NCBI RefSeq assembly: GCF_052048155.1
Contig: NZ_JBNAIK010000001.1
Location: forward strand, 186,001-250,000
Direction: 5' to 3'
Origin: HIMB114 sp052048155
GTDB lineage: Bacteria > Pseudomonadota > Alphaproteobacteria > Pelagibacterales > Pelagibacteraceae
Length of the DNA: 64,000 bases
The position numbers and the translations under genes are program-made. Of the stretch, positions 7,841 through 15,700 are shown one piece after another (the first letter of the stretch is position 1; each line of letters begins with the position of its first letter). The notes under the pieces are model-generated. The model was not told the DNA's origin. It saw only the letters and a list, made by a program, of their open reading frames with translations, and made no database searches.

Positions 7841-9284
7841 TAAAATCTACTCTCACCTTGTCTTTAAGTTTTTTAATTCTTTTTAAATACATTTTTAACA
7901 TTCTAACTTCTCTGTCTGTAAGTTTATAAACATCTATATAGTTACGCACTGATAGATTTTGTTTAGCTCTTTCAAACTGATTTTTTAATAGGATTAAAGA
8001 TAAAAATTTGTGTGCATTACTAAAAAAGTCAAACTCATTTTCAGTAAAGACATCTAAACTTTTTAATTTATCCAAACGTTCCTGCGTTGAAATTTCTTCG
8101 ATTTGGTACTTAACAGAGTAAAGTCTTATAGACTCTACTAGGGGGAGTGTTCCTGTATGTTTGAGGTTAAATAAACCTTTATTTTCTTCATCATCTTTTT
8201 CTAAAACAAAGTTTCCAAATATGTTTAGTCCTGCATCAGAATTTTCTTCATTTTTATACATAAACTTTTGGAGATACTTATTATCTAAAACATTTAATAA
8301 AAATTTTCTTAAATCTTGCGCTAAACTAGCATCACCATATACCGATCTAAAATCATATAACATTTCAATATAACGCATGGACTGTTGTGATAAATTTTTA
8401 GTCCAGTTTTCAAGCTGGCTTTTCCAACCATTTAGACTGTGTCTCCAAAGAGGGTTTGAAGCCATTAAGTTACCTTTGCAAAATGGAATGCCACAATCGT
8501 CTAAAATTTTTGTAAAATGTTTTGATAGTTCTTCAAAATATAAATCTGTTTCTTTATTTTCATCTCCAGAATAAATGATTCCATTATCTTGATCAGGATG
8601 CAAAAAGCTCTCCATTCTTCCGCCGGATCCCATGGTAATGACACTAAAATTTGGAACAGTAAAATTTTTAAATTTTTGTGATATTTCTTTTTTTGCAATA
8701 TTAACTGATCTTAAATAAATCAAGTTATTTAAAAAACTTAACAGATAAGCAATATCACCGGGCGCTACATTTTGCTGAAGCAGATTCTCAACTAAGATTG
8801 GTTGGTATTTTTTAATATTGATCAATCCTTGAATATCATTTTCATCCTGGGTCAGTGAATCAATATGCGATATGGTATTACCTAACTCAGCAAACAATGC
8901 ATCTGATAAATTTAAAATACCAATAACTTCTTTGTTGCGATCATTTAAGACAGGAATATGCGTAAAATTGTTTTTTCTCATTATTCCTACCGCATGAAAA
9001 AGTAAATCACTCATGTTTACATAAATTACCGGTGAAGTCATGATGTCTTTGATTTTGATTTTTTGGCCAAATTTTGTAACAAATTTTTTAAAAATATCTT
9101 TAAGTGTTACAATACCAATAATCTCGTCATTTTTATTTTGGGCAAGAATTGTTTCTTTGTTTTTTTCAACCGCTCTTTTTACAGCATCTACAACTAAATC
9201 ATTTTCATTTAGACAAATATAATTTGAAGATGCATAATCACCAGATTTTTTTGTAAATAATTCAATAGTTTTTTTTTCATTCAT
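7824..9284 (-). CDS. CBS-pair / DUF294 nucleotidyltransferase-like signalling protein
   Basis: A 486-residue cytoplasmic protein. A CBS domain pair spans about residues 10-135 (IIGIVTLKDIF, VIGILNLSDALF). The DUF294 putative nucleotidyltransferase domain follows with MGSGGRMESFLHPDQDNG at about 218-235, carrying the GS...R motif and acidic metal ligands, then the DUF294 C-terminal domain (about 330-480). Such proteins are thought to sense adenylates through CBS domains and modify a partner. Its fixed neighbour is the exonuclease. It lacks an N-terminal cyclic-nucleotide domain that many relatives carry. The target is unknown; proximity to acs and symporters suggests control of acetate metabolism. 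Confidence 0.85.
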   Translation of the reverse strand: MNEKKTIELFTKKSGDYASSNYICLNENDLVVDAVKRAVEKNKETILAQNKNDEIIGIVTLKDIFKKFVTKFGQKIKIKDIMTSPVIYVNMSDLLFHAVGIMRKNNFTHIPVLNDRNKEVIGILNLSDALFAELGNTISHIDSLTQDENDIQGLINIKKYQPILVENLLQQNVAPGDIAYLLSFLNNLIYLRSVNIAKKEISQKFKNFTVPNFSVITMGSGGRMESFLHPDQDNGIIYSGDENKETDLYFEELSKHFTKILDDCGIPFCKGNLMASNPLWRHSLNGWKSQLENWTKNLSQQSMRYIEMLYDFRSVYGDASLAQDLRKFLLNVLDNKYLQKFMYKNEENSDAGLNIFGNFVLEKDDEENKGLFNLKHTGTLPLVESIRLYSVKYQIEEISTQERLDKLKSLDVFTENEFDFFSNAHKFLSLILLKNQFERAKQNLSVRNYIDVYKLTDREVRMLKMYLKRIKKLKDKVRVDFSEEYF

Positions 9285-9307
9285 TTCGTAATAAAATAGT
9301 ATTTTAA

Positions 9308-9598
9308 ATGATAAAAATTTTATTTTGTATTTTTGTATTAGTTTTAGTCATACAATTTATCAAAAAAAATATTATGAAGATAGGTTATATAGATAACAGA
9401 TTGAATTCAAATAATTTTTGGATGCTTTCATATGATTTTAAAAAGTCAGAAAAAAATAGAGAGCTTATGATTATAAAATCAAAAAATTTTCGAGACAAAT
9501 TAGTAATGATTTACTATTCACTTCACGTTTGCTTATTTATTGCAACTTGCATGCTATTTACAGTCTTAATCGATATAATTTTAGCCACTGGTTCTTAA
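9308..9598 (+). CDS. Hypothetical two-helix membrane protein, 96 aa
   Basis: Not recognised. It has an N-terminal hydrophobic helix (about residues 3-18), a charged middle, and a second helix (about 66-92) near the C-terminus. An internal ATG at 9374 is an alternative start that would drop the first helix. It lies divergent from the CBS/DUF294 gene and upstream of rpe. Composition is similar to the neighbours, so it is probably genuine but poorly conserved. Confidence 0.5.
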   Translation: MIKILFCIFVLVLVIQFIKKNIMKIGYIDNRLNSNNFWMLSYDFKKSEKNRELMIIKSKNFRDKLVMIYYSLHVCLFIATCMLFTVLIDIILATGS

Positions 9599-9639
9599 AA
9601 AGAATTTTTCAAATTTTTAAAATAAGTTAAAAGATAATT

Positions 9640-10296
9640 ATGAACCAAATCAAAATTTCTCCATCAATTCTATCTTGTGATTTCAGTGAAATTGGTAGTG
9701 AAATTAAGAAACTAAATAATTCAGGAGCTGATTTAATACATATTGATGTTATGGATGGCCATTTCGTTCCAAATTTAACTTTTGGACCACCAGTAATTAG
9801 CAAAATAAGAAAATGCTCGAAACTTCCATTTGATGTTCATTTAATGATATCTCCAGTGGAAAAATATATTCAAGATTATGCTGATGCAGGTGCTGACATC
9901 ATAACGTTTCATCCTGAAGCAACTGACAATATTCAAAGAACTATCAATGTTATAAAATCCTGTAAAAAAAAAGTAGGTATTTCATTAAATCCTGAAACAC
10001 CAAGCACTGTTATAGAAAATTATCTTAAAGAAATTGATTTAATTTTGATTATGAGCGTTAACCCTGGATTTGCAGGACAAAAATTTATGCCAGAAGTTTT
10101 AGAAAAAGTGAAATTTTTCAGATCTAAAATTAAAAAAGAAAATCTTAATATCGATATTGAGATTGATGGTGGTATAGATTTTGAAACTGCACCACTAGCA
10201 ATAAAAGCAGGTGCAAATATTTTGGTTTCAGGAACAACTATCTTTAAAGGTGAAAATAATATTTCTGAAAATATTAAAAATTTAAGAAAGCAATAA
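9640..10296 (+). CDS. rpe: Ribulose-phosphate 3-epimerase
   Basis: A 218-residue TIM-barrel enzyme interconverting ribulose-5-P and xylulose-5-P in the pentose phosphate pathway. Diagnostic motifs are SPSILSCDF at the N-terminus, HIDVMDGHFVPNLTFG (metal ligands His and Asp), FDVHLMI, MSVNPGFAGQKF, and EIDGGI. Length is typical. The stop codon is followed immediately by the heparinase-like ATG, indicating co-translation, and then purH, an alphaproteobacterial order. Confidence 0.97.
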   Translation: MNQIKISPSILSCDFSEIGSEIKKLNNSGADLIHIDVMDGHFVPNLTFGPPVISKIRKCSKLPFDVHLMISPVEKYIQDYADAGADIITFHPEATDNIQRTINVIKSCKKKVGISLNPETPSTVIENYLKEIDLILIMSVNPGFAGQKFMPEVLEKVKFFRSKIKKENLNIDIEIDGGIDFETAPLAIKAGANILVSGTTIFKGENNISENIKNLRKQ

Positions 10297-11937
10297 ATGA
10301 ATCTTAGATTCATTAGGTTATTTATTTATTCATTATTTAATCTTTTTTTAGAGAAAATTAGGAAAATATATTTTACCACCCAATATTATAACAATAGTTT
10401 AAAGGTTACTCCTCCTTCTAGAAGTTATGACATGAATAACGTTCCTTTACTTTTAGAGCTCGAGGATAAAAATAATAAAAGAATCGAATTGATTAAGCGA
10501 TTTCAAAAAAATATTTGGAAACTTGATAATATTGGGCAAAAACATTTATCAGAGCTACATAAATTTTCTTGGTTATCTCAACTCGATATAAAAAATCACA
10601 AAATACTTGCTAAAAATATCATGGTTGAATGGTTAAGAAAAAATCAAAATTATAATGAAAAAAATTGGAACCATCTTATCACAGCCAATCGATTAATTTT
10701 TTGGATATGTTGTTCTCATTTTACAATAAGAAACGATGATATGGTGTTTAGAGCGACTATAACAAATAATATTGTAAAACAAGCTCTTCACTTAAATCGA
10801 AACCTTACATTTATACATAACAAATTAGAAAAAATACTCGTCCTTGCTTCTTTAATTTTAGTTAGTGTTACCTTTGAAGGTAACCAAAAATTATTTCAAA
10901 GTACGATAAAAAATTTATCAAGTGAAATTAAAAACATTATTGATCGCAATGGCTTTGTTGAAAGTAAAAACCCAGAGGATCAATTCTGGTTATTGCACCA
11001 TTTAATTTTAGTTAGAGAATTTTTAATCTTCTCACAAAATACTGTACCTGAATTTTTAGACCAAAATATTCAAAAAATTGGAGATAATTATAAAGGATTA
11101 TTACTATCAAATAATTTTCTCCCACTATTTAATGGAGCTAAAAATAGAGATGCCACTGAATTTAATAAATTTTTAAAAGTCAAAAACTATAAATTTGATA
11201 AAAAAACAAAAACTCATTCTTACTTAATTTCAAAAATTAAAAAGTTTGAAATAGCTGTCGATGCCAATGATCCACCGTCTGATTTAAATTCACAAAATTA
11301 CCAAGCAGGATGTTTATCTTTTGAATTTCTTTATAATGGAAAAAAAATAATTTCAAATTGTGGGTCAGCTCACAATTTTAATGGTGATTTACCATATCTA
11401 AGTCAAACTACAGCAGCACATTCTGCATTAACAATAAATGACACCTCTTCCTGCTTATTTCAAAAAAACCCATTAGTTAGAACGTTTTATGGAAATTCTC
11501 TTATACAAAAATTAAAAGTTTATAAAAAAGATCTAAACACTGACAAAGATACTATTTCAATTATTTCTGGTCATAATGGTTATCAAAAAAAGTATAATAC
11601 TATGTATGAAAGAAAAATAGTTATTCATGAAAATGAAAATAAGTTGACTGGAGAAGAACTTGTAATTGTTGCAAAAAAAAATTTGGCTTTCCTAAATTTT
11701 TCTCTTCGATTTCACATCACACCTGAGGGTAAACTTATACAAACTCAAGGTGGAGATATATTATTAAGTGTGGATAATCAGGGCTGGAGATTTAAATCAT
11801 CACACCCTATAAAAATCGAAGATAGTCTTTATTTTGCTTCTTATGACAAAATTTTAGAGTCAAAATGTATTCTTGTTGAAGGCACTTTGAAAGATAAGGT
11901 GAATAACATCAACTGGGCTTTGGAAAAAACTAATTAA
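10297..11937 (+). CDS. Heparinase II/III-like family protein
   Basis: A 546-residue protein of the heparinase II/III family found between rpe (or rsmB) and purH in many alphaproteobacteria. An N-terminal alpha-helical toroid-like region (about 70-260) includes HHLILVREFLIF. A beta-rich C-terminal part (about 310-540) includes GCLSFEFLYNGKKIISNCGSAHN, TAAHSALTINDTSS and a FSLRFHITPEG segment. There is no convincing signal peptide, and no polysaccharide-degradation genes surround it. The substrate is unknown; cell-envelope or storage glycan turnover is a guess. Confidence 0.8.
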   Translation: MNLRFIRLFIYSLFNLFLEKIRKIYFTTQYYNNSLKVTPPSRSYDMNNVPLLLELEDKNNKRIELIKRFQKNIWKLDNIGQKHLSELHKFSWLSQLDIKNHKILAKNIMVEWLRKNQNYNEKNWNHLITANRLIFWICCSHFTIRNDDMVFRATITNNIVKQALHLNRNLTFIHNKLEKILVLASLILVSVTFEGNQKLFQSTIKNLSSEIKNIIDRNGFVESKNPEDQFWLLHHLILVREFLIFSQNTVPEFLDQNIQKIGDNYKGLLLSNNFLPLFNGAKNRDATEFNKFLKVKNYKFDKKTKTHSYLISKIKKFEIAVDANDPPSDLNSQNYQAGCLSFEFLYNGKKIISNCGSAHNFNGDLPYLSQTTAAHSALTINDTSSCLFQKNPLVRTFYGNSLIQKLKVYKKDLNTDKDTISIISGHNGYQKKYNTMYERKIVIHENENKLTGEELVIVAKKNLAFLNFSLRFHITPEGKLIQTQGGDILLSVDNQGWRFKSSHPIKIEDSLYFASYDKILESKCILVEGTLKDKVNNINWALEKTN

Positions 11938-11958
11938 TAGACTATAAGAAAACATCCA

Positions 11959-13515
11959 ATGAATAAAATTACTAAAGCTTTAATTTCAGTTTCAGACAAA
12001 ACAAACCTTGAGGCCGTTCTTGGTGCTTTAAAAAAGCACAATGTTGAAATTATAAGTACAGGTGGAACCTTTAAGTTCATAACAGATAAGGGTTTTGAAT
12101 GCACTGAAATTTCTCAATACACCGGTTCACCTGAAATATTAGAAGGCAGAGTTAAAACACTTCATCCTAAAATACACGGTGGCTTGTTAGGAGATATTGA
12201 TAAAAAAAATCATCAAGATCAAATGAAAGAAAATCAAATTAGTGAAATCAACCTTGTCATTGTTAATCTTTACCCATTTGAAAATAAATTATTAGAAGGC
12301 GACGTATCATTTGAAGAAATGATCGAAAATATTGATATCGGAGGTCCATCAATGCTTAGATCATCTTCAAAAAACTTCAAACATGTCACCGTACTACCTT
12401 CTCCAAAATACTATGATGAATTTTTAAAAGAATTTGAACAAAATAAAGGTTCGACATCCATAGAGTTTAGAAAAAAAATGTCAGCTATTACATTTAGCGA
12501 AACAGCTTATTACGATAGCTTGATATCAAATTGGATGTCAGAGCAAAATGGTATTAAGTTTTTAGATAAAAAAACTATTCCTGGTAAAATTTTACAAAAA
12601 CTTAGATATGGTGAAAACCCTCATCAAGAAAGTCGAGTATTTGAAATTGTTAATAATAAAAAAGGGTTCTCAAATTTAAATCAAATTCAAGGAAAAGAGC
12701 TTAGTCATAATAACTATCTAGACTCATTTAATGCCTACTCACTAGTAAATGACTTTGACAAAAAAAGTAAGGTTTGTGCCATAATTAAGCATAATAACCC
12801 TTGTGGGTGTGCTTCAGATACAGATGGACTAAAAGCCTATCTAAATGCCCTCTCAGGTGACCCTACAAGCGCATTTGGAGGGGTTGTGGCGTTCAATTAT
12901 AACATTGACGAAGGCATTGCTACTGAAATTGTAAAAACCTTCTATGAGGTGATCTTAACACCAAAGGTTAGTGATGAAGCGAAAAAAATATTATCATCAA
13001 AGAAAAACCTTAGGGTTTTAGAGTATGAGTTGATAGAAAATAGCCCCTCATTTTCAGTAGCTTTTATGCAAAAGACTTTTCTACTTCAAGATGAGAATTT
13101 TTCATCTTTAACAAAAAAAGATTTAAAAATTGTAACCAAAGCAAAACCAACAGAAACAGAAATTGATAATCTTTTGTTTGCAAATCAAGTTTGCAAGCAC
13201 GTGAAATCAAATGCAATTGTTATTACTAAAGATAATAAAACTCTAGGTGTTGGAGCTGGCCAAACTAGTAGGGTTGGTTCTGCCGAAATTGCATGTAAAA
13301 ATGCTTTAAAATTTTTTCCAAAAGAAATCGCAGGATCATCTGCGGCTTCAGACGCTTTTTTTCCGTTTGCCGATGGTCTTGAAAATCTTATCCAGGCAGG
13401 TGTTAAATCTATAATTCAACCGGGTGGATCTATACGAGATCAAGAAGTTATCGATGCAGCTGACAAAGCTGGCATATCAATGGTGTTTACAGGAGTAAGA
13501 AATTTTAAACACTGA
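11959..13515 (+). CDS. purH: Bifunctional AICAR formyltransferase / IMP cyclohydrolase
   Basis: A 518-residue enzyme catalysing the last two steps of purine synthesis. The N-terminal MGS-like IMP cyclohydrolase domain (about 1-190) shows ALISVSDKTNLE, STGGTFKFI and GRVKTLHPKIHGG. The C-terminal AICAR transformylase domain contains KHNNPCGCASD near 275, with the catalytic Lys-His pair, and SAFGGVVAFN. Length is normal. It overlaps the convergent pterin dehydratase by 11 bases. Confidence 0.98.
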   Translation: MNKITKALISVSDKTNLEAVLGALKKHNVEIISTGGTFKFITDKGFECTEISQYTGSPEILEGRVKTLHPKIHGGLLGDIDKKNHQDQMKENQISEINLVIVNLYPFENKLLEGDVSFEEMIENIDIGGPSMLRSSSKNFKHVTVLPSPKYYDEFLKEFEQNKGSTSIEFRKKMSAITFSETAYYDSLISNWMSEQNGIKFLDKKTIPGKILQKLRYGENPHQESRVFEIVNNKKGFSNLNQIQGKELSHNNYLDSFNAYSLVNDFDKKSKVCAIIKHNNPCGCASDTDGLKAYLNALSGDPTSAFGGVVAFNYNIDEGIATEIVKTFYEVILTPKVSDEAKKILSSKKNLRVLEYELIENSPSFSVAFMQKTFLLQDENFSSLTKKDLKIVTKAKPTETEIDNLLFANQVCKHVKSNAIVITKDNKTLGVGAGQTSRVGSAEIACKNALKFFPKEIAGSSAASDAFFPFADGLENLIQAGVKSIIQPGGSIRDQEVIDAADKAGISMVFTGVRNFKH

Positions 13516-13846
13516 TTTCGTCGATCTTAGCCGCCAAAACAAAATCACTTTCAGCTAACCCATTTATAGCATGTGTCATAATAATAATATTGGCATATCC
13601 CCATCCAAACTTTAGGTCAGGATGATGATTCTCGTCTTCAGCGATTTGTGAAACTTTGTTGATAAAATTTAAACTTGTTTCAAAATTTTTGAACTTGAAA
13701 TCTTTTGATAAATAGAAATGACCTTTATCATTTTTCATTATATTCCAGTTTTCTACTTGAGTTTTAAATTCATTAATTTGCTCTTCTGTAAAAGCTGGGA
13801 TCTCACCAGAACACGGTATGCATTTTTTTTTAGATAAATCACTCAT
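13505..13846 (-). CDS. Pterin-4a-carbinolamine dehydratase
   Basis: A 113-residue protein of the PCD/DCoH family, which dehydrates 4a-hydroxy-tetrahydropterin in aromatic amino acid hydroxylation and related pterin recycling. The catalytic signature ENHHPD is at about residues 73-78, with THAINGLAESDF near the C-terminus. No phenylalanine hydroxylase gene is in the window. The start codon overlaps the stop of the upstream dehalogenase-like gene by one base, so the two are co-transcribed. Confidence 0.93.
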   Translation of the reverse strand: MSDLSKKKCIPCSGEIPAFTEEQINEFKTQVENWNIMKNDKGHFYLSKDFKFKNFETSLNFINKVSQIAEDENHHPDLKFGWGYANIIIMTHAINGLAESDFVLAAKIDEISV

Positions 13847-14739
13847 TATAAAAATTTTTTAAACCATTCTAAAACTTTTTTTGGTTGTTCTTCTTGTAAA
13901 TAATGACCACAATCTAATCCCTCTCCTTGAACTTTTTGATCACTATAATTCTGCCAAACATTTAGCACATCCCCCCAAACTTTTCCAGTATCACTTCTGT
14001 TACCCCATAGTATAAAAATTGGGCATTTAATTTTATTATTTTTTTCAAAATCTTCATTATCATGATCAAGATCACAAGATGGTGAGGCTCTATAATCTTC
14101 ACATGACGCTCTGATAGTTTTATAATTAAAGCACCTGACATACTCATCAAATGTCTCCTTACAAAACTCTAAAGTTGCGCCTCTTTTAGATAATTTTTTT
14201 TCCATATAATATTTTGCTGGAACAGATGATAACAATTTCTCTGGCAAATCATAAGGCTGCATCATTAGTAACCAATGCCATTTTGACATTGCCCAATTTT
14301 TCTTTTGTACAGTCCAAATGTGTCTGTTTGGCATAATATCAAATATTCCAACTTTTTTTATTTTTTCTGGAAAATCTAAACACATTCTATGTGAGGTTCT
14401 GGCTCCTCTATCGTGACCAACTAATTTAAATTCATCAAAACCTAATTTTTTCATTAAAGATATTTGATCACTTGCCATTGCTCTGAATGAATAATTTATA
14501 TGATTATCTCCACCCTCTTCTGGACCAATGCTTTCACCATAACCTCTAAGATCAGAGGCAACTACATAAAATTTATCTTTTAGATCATCAACTATCTTGT
14601 GCCACGTGATATGTGACATGGGATTGCCGTGTAATAATAATAACGGCTCACCTTTGCCTCCATGTCTACAAACTATCTCTGCTTTTCCAAAACCTTGGTC
14701 TTCAACAGTAATTGTTTCCTTTTTAAATCCTGAGAACAT
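13846..14739 (-). CDS. Haloacetate (fluoroacetate) dehalogenase-like alpha/beta hydrolase
   Basis: 297 residues with the start set at ATG 14737-14739, because the longer frame runs into the tRNA gene. The defluorinase residue set known for Rhodopseudomonas fluoroacetate dehalogenase is present at nearly the same numbers: nucleophile Asp110 in GHDRGAR, Arg111 and Arg114 for carboxylate binding, Asp134 in IFDIMP, the His155-Trp156 halide pocket, a Tyr at about 216 in EDYRA, and His279 in CGHYLQEE. HGNP at about 37-40 supplies the oxyanion region. These residues argue for C-X bond cleavage over esterase activity. Actual substrate unproven. Only five bases separate it from the tRNA-Gly 3' end. 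Confidence 0.85.
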   Translation of the reverse strand: MFSGFKKETITVEDQGFGKAEIVCRHGGKGEPLLLLHGNPMSHITWHKIVDDLKDKFYVVASDLRGYGESIGPEEGGDNHINYSFRAMASDQISLMKKLGFDEFKLVGHDRGARTSHRMCLDFPEKIKKVGIFDIMPNRHIWTVQKKNWAMSKWHWLLMMQPYDLPEKLLSSVPAKYYMEKKLSKRGATLEFCKETFDEYVRCFNYKTIRASCEDYRASPSCDLDHDNEDFEKNNKIKCPIFILWGNRSDTGKVWGDVLNVWQNYSDQKVQGEGLDCGHYLQEEQPKKVLEWFKKFL

Positions 14740-14744
14740 TTTTT

Positions 14745-14819
14745 TGGAGCGGGTGAAGGGAATTGAACCCACGACCTAAACGTTGGCAACGTTTCGCTCT
14801 ACCACTGAGCTACACCCGC
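14745..14819 (-). tRNA. tRNA-Gly (anticodon GCC)
   Basis: 75 bases including an encoded CCA. The acceptor stem GCGGGTG/CACCCGC pairs perfectly, the D-stem is GCTC/GAGC, and the anticodon stem AAACG/CGTTT encloses TTGCCAA with GCC at 14785-14787. The T-stem (GTGGG/CCCTT) shows a G.U and a U.U opposition at its outer end, and the T-loop reads TTCAATT. It is transcribed in the same direction as the dehalogenase-like gene. Confidence 0.97.
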
Positions 14820-14873
14820 TTTTATATTTTTTTTAAATTATTATTTATGTTAAAGTTTTTCAATAGATAAATA

Positions 14874-15530
14874 ATGAAAAAAAAATTTAACATATCAGAT
14901 TTACCGACTGAAATACCAATTTTCCCATTAAGTAATGCAATTTTTTTTCCCAAAACCCTTTTACCTCTAAATATATTTGAACCAAGGTACAAACAAATGA
15001 CAGAACATGCAATTGATGGCAATAATTTAATAGGAATGGTTCAATCAAATTTAAAAAAAGATTTAGATGGAAAGCCAGAAGTCTATTCTGTTGGGTGCGT
15101 TGGTTACATAGAATACCATTCCTCGACGCCTGACGGTCGTTACTTGATTAACCTTAAAGGCATCACTAGATTTAAAATTAAAAATGAAATTAATACAAAT
15201 AACTTGTATAGAAAATTCATAGTTGACTATGAAGATTTTACAAAAGACTTTGGTGAAGAGGAAAAGATCAATATAAATACTATAGATTTAATTGATAAAA
15301 CAAAAAAGCTTTTTGAGAAGCATCAATTAATTACGGACTGGAAAATAGTTGAAAAAGTAGAGCCTTCCCAGTTAATTAACTCACTGGCAATGATATGTCC
15401 TTTTACAATTAGCGAAAAACAGAGATTGCTAGAAACGATAGATATTAAAGATAGAAATGATGTTCTTAATCAAATTATTAATTTTTATATTTTAGGAAAT
15501 AATAATGACGAAAATAGGAATATTCATTAA
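14874..15530 (+). CDS. LON N-terminal-like (PUA-like) domain protein
   Basis: A 218-residue stand-alone LON substrate-binding domain protein (COG2802 type), with no ATPase or protease part. It begins with LPTEIPIFPLSNAIFFPKTLLPLNIFEPRY, typical of the family, continues with GCVGYIEYHSSTPDGRYLINLKG, and ends in a helical bundle. In alphaproteobacteria it commonly precedes the Trm112-like gene, as here with a one-base overlap. The molecular role is not established; peptide or substrate binding is inferred from Lon. Confidence 0.85.
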   Translation: MKKKFNISDLPTEIPIFPLSNAIFFPKTLLPLNIFEPRYKQMTEHAIDGNNLIGMVQSNLKKDLDGKPEVYSVGCVGYIEYHSSTPDGRYLINLKGITRFKIKNEINTNNLYRKFIVDYEDFTKDFGEEEKININTIDLIDKTKKLFEKHQLITDWKIVEKVEPSQLINSLAMICPFTISEKQRLLETIDIKDRNDVLNQIINFYILGNNNDENRNIH

Positions 15531-15700
15531 TGGAATTTGATAAAGATTTATTAAAAACAATTGTTTGTCCTCAGTCAAAAGAAAAATTAATTTACGATGA
15601 AAAAAACAATTGTTTAATTGCCAAAACTTCTAAGCTTGCTTATCCAATAAAAAATGGAATTCCTATAATGTTAATAGAAGAGGCTAAAAAAATCGATTAA
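15530..15700 (+). CDS. Trm112-family small protein (UPF0434/YcaR-like)
   Basis: A 56-residue protein, ATG at 15530 overlapping the LON-domain stop. It reads MEFDKDLLKTIVCPQSKEKL and later SKLAYPIKNGIPIML, matching the Trm112p-like fold: a CP.....L zinc-knuckle-like start and a YPI.[DN]GIP[IV]ML end. Only one cysteine remains, so it should not bind zinc as eukaryotic Trm112 does. Role in bacteria unknown. It overlaps the convergent rho stop by four bases. Confidence 0.88.
   Translation: MEFDKDLLKTIVCPQSKEKLIYDEKNNCLIAKTSKLAYPIKNGIPIMLIEEAKKID

Noticed and set aside
7917..7940. TTATAAACA in the CBS/DUF294 gene as an extra DnaA box
   Set aside because: Single copy within a coding region of an AT-rich genome; expected by chance.
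14740..14772. Extended N-terminus of the dehalogenase-like gene (11 extra codons)
   Set aside because: These codons lie inside the tRNA-Gly gene; the ATG at 14739 gives the family-typical start.
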